Assembly (NCBI RefSeq): GCF_019977395.1
Contig: NZ_AP024660.1
Span: 4,092,001-4,156,000 of the forward strand
Length of the DNA stretch: 64,000 nucleotides
Direction: 5' to 3'
Source of the DNA: Arthrobacter sp. NicSoilC5
GTDB lineage: Bacteria; Actinomycetota; Actinomycetes; Actinomycetales; Micrococcaceae
A program made the position numbers and the translations under genes. The notes under the pieces are model-generated. The model had not been told where the DNA came from. It saw only the letters and a program-made list of their open reading frames with translations, and made no database searches. Shown piece after piece: positions 1 through 7,451 of this stretch (its first letter is position 1; each line of letters begins with the position of its first letter).

Positions 1-8
1 AGGACACC

Positions 9-749
9 ATGAACACATCGACTGCTGACCAAGCGTCCGGAAACGCCCAGGCAGGAAACGGCCGCCGGGTGGTGGTCACCGGCGGTTCCAGCGGGATCGG
101 CAAAGCCATCGCCGAGGCCTTCCTAGCCAACGGGGACCGGGTGGCGGTGCTGGACCGGGCCGGCGGGGACGGTGCCATCCGCGTGGACGTGGCCGATGAA
201 GCCAGCGTGCAGGCTGCCTTCGCCGAGGCCCGGGAGAGGCTGGGCGGCATCGACGTCCTGGTCAACAGCGCCGGCCTGCTGACGGAGTCGCCGCTGGAGG
301 ACATGTCCCTGGCCATGTGGAACGAGACCCTCACGGTGGACCTGACCGGTGTGTTCCTGTGCTGCCGGGAGGTGGTGGGGGAGATGCGGCAGCGCAAGTG
401 GGGCCGCATCATCAACATCGCCTCCCAGTTGGCCATTAAGGGCGGCGTGGGGCTGACGCATTACAGTGCGGCCAAAGCCGGTGTCGTGGGCCTGTCCAAA
501 GCCCTGGCCCTGGAAACCGCGGCGGACAATGTGCTGGTCAACTGCATCGCCCCGGGCCCGATCGAGACGCCGCTGGTGGAGGGCATCTCGGAGAGCTGGA
601 AGGCCGCGAAGCGCGCCGAGCTTCCGCTGGGAAGGTTCGGGACGCCGGAGGAAGTGGCGCCCGCCGCCGTGCTGCTGGCCAGCGACCCCGGCGGAAACCT
701 GTTCGTCGGGCAGACGCTGGGGCCCAACTCCGGCGACGTGATGCCGTAA
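9..749 (+). CDS. SDR family oxidoreductase
   Basis: Classical short-chain dehydrogenase/reductase of 246 residues, the usual length, acting in the cytoplasm on an unknown alcohol or ketone with NAD(P). Visible motifs are the cofactor loop TGGSSGIG (residues 24-31), NSAG (86-89), catalytic Ser139, and the YSAAK pair Tyr152/Lys156. The start follows an AGGA box directly at the window edge. Fifteen bases separate it from the next gene, and an OYE-type flavin reductase follows, so these three genes are probably one transcript ending at the hairpin at 2244. The substrate cannot be read from the sequence. The family call is secure; the pathway is not. Confidence 0.93.
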   Translation: MNTSTADQASGNAQAGNGRRVVVTGGSSGIGKAIAEAFLANGDRVAVLDRAGGDGAIRVDVADEASVQAAFAEARERLGGIDVLVNSAGLLTESPLEDMSLAMWNETLTVDLTGVFLCCREVVGEMRQRKWGRIINIASQLAIKGGVGLTHYSAAKAGVVGLSKALALETAADNVLVNCIAPGPIETPLVEGISESWKAAKRAELPLGRFGTPEEVAPAAVLLASDPGGNLFVGQTLGPNSGDVMP

Positions 750-763
750 GGAAAGGGAACAAC

Positions 764-1123
764 ATGTGCGGTGCCTGCGGAAGGACCACCGTGGCGGACC
801 CTGCCCTGGGGCCGGTGCGGACCATGCGGCAACACCTGATCGTGGCAGCCACGGTCAACGCCGTCTGCGCCGGCCTCCCGGGCGCCCCGAAGGTGACCGC
901 ATTCAAGGACGGCTGGCTCATGACGGGCCCCGCCGGTGCCTCCAGCCAGTGCCATACCGTCGAGGAACTGTGGTCCGCCGTGCTCGGCTGTTTCACCGAC
1001 GCGTCGGTTCTGGACCGGCTGCGAAGGCGCCGGCAGGCGTATGCGGCGGATCCAGACAATGCGGGCCTGCCCGCACGGGCTGCCGGTCTTGCCGGACCCC
1101 AAACACAAGGAGATTGTGCATGA
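764..1123 (+). CDS. Small CGxCG-motif protein, function unknown
   Basis: A 119-residue protein starting MCGACG, that is, with a CxxC pair immediately after the start, and further cysteines at about residues 35, 66 and 74. I do not recognise a named family. The N-terminal CxxC could bind zinc or take part in redox chemistry. It is translationally coupled to its neighbours: 15 bases after the SDR stop, and its own stop overlaps the next start in an ATGA. An AAGGAG box for that next gene lies inside its last codons. Placement between an SDR and a flavin reductase suggests an accessory role in the same redox pathway; this is inference only. Confidence 0.75.
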   Translation: MCGACGRTTVADPALGPVRTMRQHLIVAATVNAVCAGLPGAPKVTAFKDGWLMTGPAGASSQCHTVEELWSAVLGCFTDASVLDRLRRRRQAYAADPDNAGLPARAAGLAGPQTQGDCA

Positions 1124-2223
1124 CTGATTATTCCCCGCTCTGGTCACCCATCCGGATCGGTGCCACCGAGCTGGAGAACAGAGTGGCACTGGCTCCCATG
1201 ACGCGCATCAGCGCCACCGAGGACGGACATGCCACCGAGAGAATGGCGTCCTACTATCGGAACTTTGCGCGCGGCGGCTTTGGGCTGCTGATCACGGAAG
1301 GCATCTACCCGGACACCGCCCACAGCCAGGGCTACCACTTCCAGCCGGGCATCGCGACGGAGGAGCAGGCCCGGTCCTGGGCGAATGTGGTGGACGGCGT
1401 GCACGCGGCGGGCTCGAAGATTTTCGCGCAGCTCATGCACGCGGGGGCGCAGAGCCAGGGGAACCGGTATGTGACCTCCTCGGTGGGGCCATCGGCGGTG
1501 GCACCCAAGGGGGAGCAGCTGGGATTTTACCGCGGCGAAGGCCCGTATCCTGTTCCTTCCGCGATCACGTTGTCCCAGATGAAAGAGGTCCGGGACGGGT
1601 TCGTCACGGCAGCGCTGCGGGCGCAGCAGGCCGGGTTCGACGGCGTGGAGATCCATGGTGCCAACGGGTACCTGCTGGACCAGTTCCTCACGGACTACCT
1701 GAACCAGCGCGACGACCGCTACGGCGGGTCAGCGGAAAACAGGGTGCGGCTTGCCGCTGAAATCTGCCACGACGTCCGCGAGGCCGTTGGTCCGGATATG
1801 ACGGTGGGGATCCGCATCTCCCAGTCCAAGGTCAGCGACACCGAGCACAAGTGGGGCGGGGGAGTGGCGGAAGCCGAGGTCATCTTCGGCACCCTGGGTG
1901 CCACGGGGATCGATTTTGTCCACACCACCGAGTACCGTGCCGCTGAGCCCGCGTTCGCGGATGCGGAGGAAACCCTGGCTGCGCTGGCCAAGCGGTACTC
2001 CGGGGTGCCGGTGATCGCCAACGGCAAGCTCGATGATCCGGATACGGCCGCTTCAATGCTGGCGGACGGCTCAGCTGACGTTGTCGCCCTGGGCAAGGGA
2101 GCCCTGGCCAACCGGAACTGGCCGCACCTTGTCCGCAACAACCTGGAATTCGGGGAGCTCGACCCCGCCGTCTTCGCTCCTTTGGCGGACGTCAAGGACT
2201 GGGAGCTGGAGGATCCCGCATAA
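1120..2223 (+). CDS. Old yellow enzyme family NADH:flavin oxidoreductase
   Basis: FMN-dependent TIM-barrel ene-reductase of 367 residues. It starts with the family opening (LWSPIRIGATELENRVALAPMT), carries QLMHAGAQ and the EIHGANGYLLDQF active-site strand, and ends with the FMN-phosphate region (VIANGKL, ADVVALGKGAL). Such enzymes reduce activated C=C bonds of enones with NAD(P)H. The start is the ATG at 1120, preceded by AAGGAG at 1108-1113 and overlapping the previous stop. A longer reading frame reaches back to 766, but that part has no family similarity and lies over the small CGxCG gene. The substrate is unknown. Confidence 0.93.
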   Translation: MTDYSPLWSPIRIGATELENRVALAPMTRISATEDGHATERMASYYRNFARGGFGLLITEGIYPDTAHSQGYHFQPGIATEEQARSWANVVDGVHAAGSKIFAQLMHAGAQSQGNRYVTSSVGPSAVAPKGEQLGFYRGEGPYPVPSAITLSQMKEVRDGFVTAALRAQQAGFDGVEIHGANGYLLDQFLTDYLNQRDDRYGGSAENRVRLAAEICHDVREAVGPDMTVGIRISQSKVSDTEHKWGGGVAEAEVIFGTLGATGIDFVHTTEYRAAEPAFADAEETLAALAKRYSGVPVIANGKLDDPDTAASMLADGSADVVALGKGALANRNWPHLVRNNLEFGELDPAVFAPLADVKDWELEDPA

Positions 2224-2243
2224 GCGGTCCCTAACGATTGGCG

Positions 2244-2276
2244 GTGTGACACCCGGCGCCAGGCCGGGTGTCACAC
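2244..2276 (+). terminator. Stem-loop after the SDR/OYE operon
   Basis: A 13-bp perfect stem, GTGTGACACCCGG (2244-2256) pairing with 2264-2276 around a 7-base loop, 20 bases after the OYE stop. There is no long T run, as is common for actinobacterial terminators. It probably ends the 9-2223 transcript. Because it is symmetrical it could also stop transcription from the right. Confidence 0.75.
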
Positions 2277-2279
2277 GGT

Positions 2280-2456
2280 TCTCACCCCACCGGCCGGGTC
2301 AGACGGCCGAGCAGCTAGCCCACCAGGCGCAGGCGGAAGCACGAACTGGACGTGCGTGAGGTCGGTCGGGGCCAGTGCCGCCGCGCCCTCCCGCTGCCAG
2401 CGCAGCGTGGCGCGCGAGAGTAGGAATCCGGGGCTCTCGCCGGGGTTGAGCGGCAT
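2280..2456 (-). pseudogene. Decayed N-terminus of a MarR-type regulator
   Basis: Read on the minus strand from an ATG at 2454-2456, the frame gives MPLNPGESPGFLLSRATLRW and then a segment containing LTHVQFVL. This is the typical N-terminal helix of MarR/HTH regulators (GFLLWR...LTHVQFVLLA). The next residues of the family, xAxWWL, appear only after a frameshift (ACAWW in another frame), followed at once by a stop. No helix-turn-helix or C-terminus remains. So this is a truncated, frameshifted relic. Its start overlaps the end of another remnant (TGATG), suggesting the two were once an operon. The MarR assignment rests on one short stretch. Confidence 0.6.
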
Positions 2457-2571
2457 CAGCCGCCTGCTATCTTGACCAGCGCGGCCGCGGTCTGGAGCCA
2501 GTCGGCGGTGATGGCGGGCCGGACCTGATGCCACAGACTCTCTTTTGTCCAGAGTGCCGCAGTCTGTGGCG
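2455..2571 (-). other. Possible C-terminal gene remnant with inverted repeat
   Basis: On the minus strand an open stretch ends ...WHQVRPAITADWLQTAAAL and stops at 2455-2457, right at the relic MarR start. It looks like the tail of a lost coding region, but I cannot name the family. The same stretch contains a perfect 9-bp inverted repeat, CCACAGACT at 2531-2539 and AGTCTGTGG at 2561-2569, with an inner CTCT/AGAG pair. The rest of 2572-2781 is AT-richer and holds only a short palindrome (GTTATT-TCG-AATAAC, 2602-2616); I see no gene there. Confidence 0.35.
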
Positions 2572-2781
2572 GCGGTCCTACGGGCTGGTGAGTCTTGCCA
2601 CGTTATTTCGAATAACTCGTAATAAGCGGGTAAATTTAACTACAGGTCACCGCCGCCCTTGAGTGCCGCACCGGTGAACATTCCCGGGCCAGCAGGGCAT
2701 GCGATTTCTTCGCCACCGCCCTTCCTGTTTGAGCGACACAACAACCCGAATGGCCCTCATCCCAAATCCCGAGGAGAACCC

Positions 2782-3030
2782 ATGACTACGCTGGCCGAAC
2801 GACCCGCAAAAACCTTTCCCACCAACCAATCCGCCCCAGCCCCGCGCGGAGGCAGCTACGTCACCCTTCCCGCCGGCAGCGTGACCGTCGGCCGGGGCAG
2901 CTATGTCACCGTACCCGGCAGCCGAAACGTGTCCCGCCCCACCCGTGGCAGCTACGTTACGGCGGCCGGCGCACTCGTCGTCCCCGCCGACACTGTCGAG
3001 GGCAGCTACCTCACGCTCCCGGCGGCCTAA
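2782..3030 (+). CDS. Small protein with four GSYVT-like repeats
   Basis: An 82-residue protein with a GAGGAG box at 2771-2776, five bases before the ATG, so it is probably translated. After a 24-residue leader-like segment it repeats GSYVTLP, GSYVTVP, GSYVTAA and GSYLTLP at about 15-20-residue spacing. Each repeat is preceded by a G or charged residue (RGGSYV, GRGSYV, TRGSYV, VEGSYL). There is no signal peptide or membrane segment, and no cysteine. I do not recognise a characterised function. A repeat protein that folds as a small beta structure, or a precursor peptide with several cores, are both possible. It has its own strong terminator and no partner gene on the same strand. Confidence 0.8.
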   Translation: MTTLAERPAKTFPTNQSAPAPRGGSYVTLPAGSVTVGRGSYVTVPGSRNVSRPTRGSYVTAAGALVVPADTVEGSYLTLPAA

Positions 3031-3068
3031 AGCCCTAGTTCCGCGGCGGCTTAGCCCACCACGGAGGC

Positions 3069-3116
3069 AAAAGGAGGCCGACGGCGACACCCAGTGTCGT
3101 CGTCGGCCTCCTTTTC
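3069..3116 (+). terminator. Strong intrinsic terminator after the GSYVT gene
   Basis: A long stem starting AAAAGGAGGCCGACG (from 3069) pairs with the stretch ending CGTCGGCCTCCTTTT (to 3115), closed by a short CCAG loop region. A4 at the base on one side and T4 on the other make it able to work in both directions. On the plus strand it follows the GSYVT gene by about 38 bases. On the minus strand it lies about 210 bases beyond the gene ending at 3330. The intervening 3117-3329 shows no gene. Confidence 0.85.
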
Positions 3117-3329
3117 TGTGCTGACGGGAAAGGAGCCCTGTCCAGCCCCGTCCAGCTCCGTCCGGGGTGGCCGGTGGCCGGGTTCAGGTCGTTGTCGAAT
3201 CCGCTTCTCAGTGACGCTCAATGTGTCGGGGTGCGTGCGGGACCCTTGCTTGGATTACCACCCTTCTATCAAAGTCAAGCTTGTTTGCTCTTTCTGACCC
3301 CAGTCTCCGTCAAACGGTAAAGCGTTCGC

Positions 3330-4079
3330 TTACGCAGAGTCGACGGTTTCGAGCCACTCCAGGAACGTTTGGCGTCCGACGGCGGATCCCGGCGCCGGGA
3401 TTAGGGAGCCGTTGCGCATGGCCTTGCCCATGGGGCCGGGAAGGGGCAGCGGAACGATTCGTTTCTTCTGATGCGTCTTGGCTAAGTAGGCAGCGACCAG
3501 GTCTTTCAGCTGTTCGGCCCGCGGCCCGCCGAGATCCGGGAGGCGTCCCTGCGGTCCGGCCACCGCCGCGTCCACCAGGGCCATGGCTACTTCCTTGGCC
3601 GCCACCGGCTGGGTGGACATCATGGGCACGAAGACCAGCGGGCCTACTGACGCGGCTTTGATGGACATCGGCACGAACTCGTGGAATTGGGTGGATCGGA
3701 GGATGGTCCAGGGAATGCCGCCGTGCCTGACTTCGTCCTCCTGCACCAGCTTCCCGGCGTAGAGTCCTGAGTTGGCTTTGTCGATGCCCACAATGGACAG
3801 CGCCACATGGTGCTTTACGCCGGCCTTTTTCTCGGCCGCCAGCAATTTCTGGGTGGCGTTGGTGAAGAAATCCACGGCTTTCTTGGTGGACGTGGCCTGG
3901 ATGCCGGAGACGTCGATGACGGTTTCAACATTCTGGAGTGCCTGATCGAGGCCCCGCCCGTTGACCAGGTCCACCCCCTCCGCGCGGCTGAGGCTGACCA
4001 CTTCGTGCCCGCGTTCTCTGGCGATGGCCACAACGTGGCGGCCCACTGTACCGGTTCCCCCTGCAACGGCAATCCTCAT
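3330..4079 (-). CDS. NmrA-like NAD(P)-binding protein (atypical SDR)
   Basis: A 249-residue Rossmann protein starting MRIAVAGGTGTVGRHVV, with the GGTGxxGxxV dinucleotide loop of atypical short-chain dehydrogenases (NmrA/YwnB-like). It lacks the YxxxK pair, as many of this group do. It contains the ILRSTQFHEF stretch typical of NAD(P)H-binding SDR-a proteins. These act as small oxidoreductases or as NADP sensors. I chose the start at 4079 because an AGGA box precedes it and the Rossmann strand begins there; a frame open to 4109 adds ten unlikely residues. It lies 78 bases after the J-domain gene on the same strand and may be cotranscribed with it. Confidence 0.9.
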   Translation of the reverse strand: MRIAVAGGTGTVGRHVVAIARERGHEVVSLSRAEGVDLVNGRGLDQALQNVETVIDVSGIQATSTKKAVDFFTNATQKLLAAEKKAGVKHHVALSIVGIDKANSGLYAGKLVQEDEVRHGGIPWTILRSTQFHEFVPMSIKAASVGPLVFVPMMSTQPVAAKEVAMALVDAAVAGPQGRLPDLGGPRAEQLKDLVAAYLAKTHQKKRIVPLPLPGPMGKAMRNGSLIPAPGSAVGRQTFLEWLETVDSA

Positions 4080-4157
4080 GGAAGAAATCCTAAGCCGGTT
4101 CCCCGGCAACTCGGTCCGGGGCTCTCAGCTCGTGAAGGACTTCGTGCCGGTCATGAT

Positions 4158-5420
4158 CTACAACATGGAGCGTAGGAGTCCGGCCAGTCCGGGAACATGG
4201 ACGACATTGGGTTCATGGGCCTGTAGGAGGAAGGCATGGACCTCGGATGCGAGTTCTAACGGAGTAACGAGCCGGATGGGTGCTCGGCCGGGAAGCGGGA
4301 ACATGCCCGCACGCTCCACCAATGGCATGGAGAGCCTTCCCGTCCCCGAGTGCAGTACCACCCAACCCTCAACGACGTATCCGGGGTACGCAGCGCGAAC
4401 GGCCTCCACACCTGCTCCAAGGCCAAAGGCTTTAAGCTCCCGGCCGTTGCGGAAGAGCTGTTTGTTGTCCCACCAATACACGCCGTCCGCCCACATCTTG
4501 GAGTCGATCAGGGCGATTCTGTTTCCAGCGACAACTGCATGATCGAGGTCGGCGTGTTCCGATCCCGGCCAACGCAGCCCGTTGATGAGACGGGCCGACG
4601 GAATTGCGTGGAGGATGGACGCAGTAATCAGCCGCGCTGTTCGCCGTTCGCCCTCAGCTCCGATCTCTGCTTTGTCCCCGAAGCGCCCCACGGACAAGCT
4701 GCGGCCGGGTACGCCGTGGACTCGGCGGTTGAGGACTTCTTCAACCAGAAAAGCGTCAGCGAGGACCTCTGGTGGTGCAGGCCGCTTCCTCGTTGTCCAC
4801 CACTTTGGGAGCTTTGCCACCACATACCAGAAGCAGACAGTCAGCGCCGTGAGGAGAAGGCCTGGCAACCACTTGGACAGCCAGGTCGGACTGGATTGAG
4901 CGGTGAAGAAGTACCACACGGTGGCGAAAAGCGGCAGGAAGGTGAAAACGCTGCCGATTACGAAAAAGACAGTGCGCCAAGTACGTGTCCACGCTGGTGC
5001 GGGGCGTCGGATCTTCTCAGGGTCACGGGTTGCCGGTTTAAGCGGAGGCCGGTACTCCACAGGTGGTCCGGTCCAAGGACTTAAGACGGGCGGATCTTCC
5101 ATTTCAGCAAAAGTTTGTTTTGTCCTTTGCTGAGATGAACTGGAACGGGAATGCCCTTGTTCCTGGTTTCGACTCTGATTGCCGCTATTTGCGGCTCTCC
5201 CAAAGTCACTTTCGTTTCCAGCACGGTCATAGACCGCTCTGCGGGCCGGGTCGGACAGGACCTCGTAGGCTTCCTGAACGAGTCTAAAGAGTCCTGTGCT
5301 GCCACCCACGTCTGGGTGCGACATTTTGAGTCTGCGTTGGTAGGCCTTTTTGATCTCAGCTGTGTCTGCTGTGGTTGGTACTCCAAGCACCTCATAATGA
5401 CTGACCGCTGCTTGTGCCAT
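4158..5420 (-). CDS. J-domain / NERD-domain membrane protein
   Basis: A 420-residue fusion. Residues 3-70 form a DnaJ J-domain with the HPD triad at 35-37 and the EAYEVLSDPARRAVYD tail. A polar linker of about 80 residues follows. Two hydrophobic segments (about 155-180 and 190-210) should cross the membrane. The C-terminal part (about 255-370) is a NERD domain: GERRTARLI, then DLDHAVVAGNRIALIDSK and YWWDNKQLFRNG. NERD is a nuclease-related fold found in membrane-linked DNA-processing proteins. J-domains recruit and stimulate DnaK. The ATG at 5420 has GAGAGG upstream; 5421-5714 holds no gene. The domain order is clear, the role is unknown; a DNA-handling or defence role is inference. Confidence 0.85.
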   Translation of the reverse strand: MAQAAVSHYEVLGVPTTADTAEIKKAYQRRLKMSHPDVGGSTGLFRLVQEAYEVLSDPARRAVYDRAGNESDFGRAANSGNQSRNQEQGHSRSSSSQQRTKQTFAEMEDPPVLSPWTGPPVEYRPPLKPATRDPEKIRRPAPAWTRTWRTVFFVIGSVFTFLPLFATVWYFFTAQSSPTWLSKWLPGLLLTALTVCFWYVVAKLPKWWTTRKRPAPPEVLADAFLVEEVLNRRVHGVPGRSLSVGRFGDKAEIGAEGERRTARLITASILHAIPSARLINGLRWPGSEHADLDHAVVAGNRIALIDSKMWADGVYWWDNKQLFRNGRELKAFGLGAGVEAVRAAYPGYVVEGWVVLHSGTGRLSMPLVERAGMFPLPGRAPIRLVTPLELASEVHAFLLQAHEPNVVHVPGLAGLLRSML

Positions 5421-5714
5421 CAGGACTGTTCCTCTCGTTCCCCTCAGGCAGCCTACCTGCGACAATGCCGTATCTGCAGAATTGTTGATGTGAACAATAT
5501 TCATTCCAGATCTTTTTGTACCGCTCTTCGGAGCCAGCCTGACCGTGTTGATCGCATTGTTGACCTTCAGATGTCAGCAAAAGGCAACCGAAAGGGGCGA
5601 GTTGAGCGTTCTATATAACGACTTGGGACGTGTCTGCTTGAAAGATACGACGACATGGCGCAAGCGCTCGTGCAACCCGTATCTCAGGCGGACACTTTGC
5701 AGCCGATTCTCGAT

Positions 5715-6467
5715 TTATGACTTGTTTGCAAGGCCGCCGGAATTTTTTAGCCCCATGAACATCGTCCGGTGCAGGATGTCCACGTGCTTCCGCGACACCT
5801 CCACAGCTTCCTCAACCTTGCCGGCCCGCAGGGCTGCCACCAGCGCGATGTGGTCAAGGTTCGACTTGTGCAGCTTCTCGATGGGGTAAGGGATGAAGTA
5901 GTCGTAGAGCTCCGCCAGGGTCTCGTGGTAAACCTCGACGGCGGTGTCCATGCATGACGCGGTGCCCACCAGTTGGTGGAACTGCTCGTCCATCCGGTGG
6001 TAGTAGGACCAGTCGCTCGACTCCGCCATCTCACGGGTCAGCCGTTCCAGCTCGTCCAGCTGCTCCGTGGTGGCATTCACTGCCGCGTAGTGCGTCACCG
6101 CGCATTCAAACAAGAGACGCCGGTCCACCAGCCGGTTCACGGCCTGCGACTCGGCGGGGGAGGCCGAAAGTGACGCCAAAACCTCAGCAGGCGGCGCATC
6201 CGCGACAAACGTTCCGCCGGCCCGGCCACGCCGGCGCACCACCACGCCCTGTTCCGCCAGGCTCGCCAGTGCGCGGCGCGCGGTGATCGGGCTGACCGAC
6301 AGGCCCAGGGCCACGTCCTCCTGGTCCGGCAGCCGCTCGCCCGGCTTCAAGAGTCCCAGGGAAATCGCCATGCCGATCCGCATCCGGACCGCGTCCATGG
6401 CGCTGCGCCGCTCCATGCCGGTACCCAGGCGTGAGGGCTCGGCGGTGTCCTCCAGCTGATCCGTCAT
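5715..6467 (-). CDS. GntR family regulator, FadR/FCD type
   Basis: A 250-residue regulator with an N-terminal winged helix (about residues 20-90: PGERLPDQEDVALGLSVSPI, then TARRALASLAEQGVV and GGTFVAD) and an all-helical FCD ligand domain behind it (about 105-240, with the metal-site type histidines in YHRMDEQFHQLV and HRTMFMG). It is divergent from the nitrilase/permease operon and separated by 96 bases holding a good palindrome at 6507-6527, so it very likely represses both directions. The inducer is probably the operon's amide or amine substrate. A reading frame upstream to 6488 exists, but the ATG at 6467 gives the usual short N-terminus. Confidence 0.92.
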   Translation of the reverse strand: MTDQLEDTAEPSRLGTGMERRSAMDAVRMRIGMAISLGLLKPGERLPDQEDVALGLSVSPITARRALASLAEQGVVVRRRGRAGGTFVADAPPAEVLASLSASPAESQAVNRLVDRRLLFECAVTHYAAVNATTEQLDELERLTREMAESSDWSYYHRMDEQFHQLVGTASCMDTAVEVYHETLAELYDYFIPYPIEKLHKSNLDHIALVAALRAGKVEEAVEVSRKHVDILHRTMFMGLKNSGGLANKS

Positions 6468-6506
6468 AACCGCTACTTTACGGCGCACACCGGCCCTCTT
6501 CCCTTT

Positions 6507-6527
6507 ATTGGATCATTCTGATCTAAT
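6507..6527. promoter_or_regulatory. Operator palindrome for the GntR regulator
   Basis: ATTGGATC (6507-6514) and GATCTAAT (6520-6527) form an inverted repeat with one mismatch around ATTCT, in the 96-base divergent gap. It is AT-rich in a GC-rich setting. Its centre lies about 47 bases before the nitrilase start and 50 before the regulator start. FadR-type regulators bind such sites; the assignment is by position. Confidence 0.65.
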
Positions 6528-6563
6528 ATAACCCGGATCACACCCCACAGCGGAGAAAAACCC

Positions 6564-7442
6564 ATGCAACGCATCCTTCCCCTTGTCGCCGCCCAGGCTC
6601 GGCCACGGCTCATCGGCGAACCCGTCTCGGCCTTCGCGGACGAGGTCAAAGCAGCCCTCGAAGCCCAGCCGCACAGCAAGCTGGTGGTCTTCCCCGAGCT
6701 GCACCTGTTCGGCGACGAAGACCCGGACCTGCAGCGCGCCGAAATGCTTCAGGCAAGTGCCGAGCCGCTGGACGGACCCCGGGTCAAAGAACTCAAGCAG
6801 CTCGCGAAAGACCTGAACATCTGGCTGGTCCCCGGCAGCGTCTGCGAGCGCGGTCCGGAAGGGCAGCTGTTCAACACCCAGCTGGTCCTGTCGCCTGAAG
6901 GGGAGCTCGCCGGCTACTACCGGAAGATCTTCCCCTGGCGCCCGTTCGAGCCCTACGATCCCGGCGACCGGTTCACCACCGTGGACCTGCCCGGCATCGG
7001 CAGTGTGGGCCTGAACATCTGCTACGACGCCTGGTACCCCGAGGTGTCCCGCCAGCTCGCCTGGATGGGCGCGGAGGTGATCCTCAACGTCGTCAAAACC
7101 ACGACCCCGGACCGCAGGCAGGAACTGATCCTCGCCAAGGCCAACGCCATCGTCAACCAGGTGTTCATGGTCAGTGTCAACTGCGCCGGGCCCAGCGGCA
7201 AGGGCCAAAGCATCATCGTGGACCCGGAGGGCAACACCCTCACCGAAGCAACGGACGAGAAACCCCAGCTGCTCACCGCGGAACTGGACCTGGCCGCCGT
7301 CGAGCATGTCCGCACGCACGGCACGGAGAACCTCAACCGCCCCTGGTCGCAGTTCCGCGAGGGGGAGCCCGCCGTCGAACTTTCCGTCTACCAAGGCCGG
7401 ATCAATCCGGCCACCTGGACACCGCCGTCCTACAAGCCGTAA
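6564..7442 (+). CDS. Carbon-nitrogen hydrolase (nitrilase superfamily)
   Basis: A 292-residue cytoplasmic amidase/nitrilase-superfamily enzyme. The catalytic triad is visible as Glu45 (VVFPEL), Lys121 (YYRKIFPW) and Cys153 (NICYDAWYPE). It hydrolyses a non-peptide C-N bond, but the class (aliphatic amidase, N-carbamoyl amidase or other) cannot be settled from the sequence. It opens an operon with a PuuP-like amino acid/polyamine permease 9 bases downstream and a second nitrilase-fold enzyme. The context argues for uptake and stepwise hydrolysis of an amide- or carbamoyl-bearing amine. A GGAGAAAAA box precedes the ATG. Confidence 0.92.
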   Translation: MQRILPLVAAQARPRLIGEPVSAFADEVKAALEAQPHSKLVVFPELHLFGDEDPDLQRAEMLQASAEPLDGPRVKELKQLAKDLNIWLVPGSVCERGPEGQLFNTQLVLSPEGELAGYYRKIFPWRPFEPYDPGDRFTTVDLPGIGSVGLNICYDAWYPEVSRQLAWMGAEVILNVVKTTTPDRRQELILAKANAIVNQVFMVSVNCAGPSGKGQSIIVDPEGNTLTEATDEKPQLLTAELDLAAVEHVRTHGTENLNRPWSQFREGEPAVELSVYQGRINPATWTPPSYKP

Positions 7443-7451
7443 GGAAACCCC

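Noticed and set aside
766..1119. Upstream extension of the flavin reductase to 766, giving 485 residues
   Set aside because: The extra residues have no family similarity and overlap the well-placed small CGxCG gene. AAGGAG at 1108 supports the ATG at 1120.
2602..2616. GTTATT-TCG-AATAAC palindrome as an operator
   Set aside because: Short, AT-rich, and more than 160 bases from the next start; it could be chance in a non-coding stretch.
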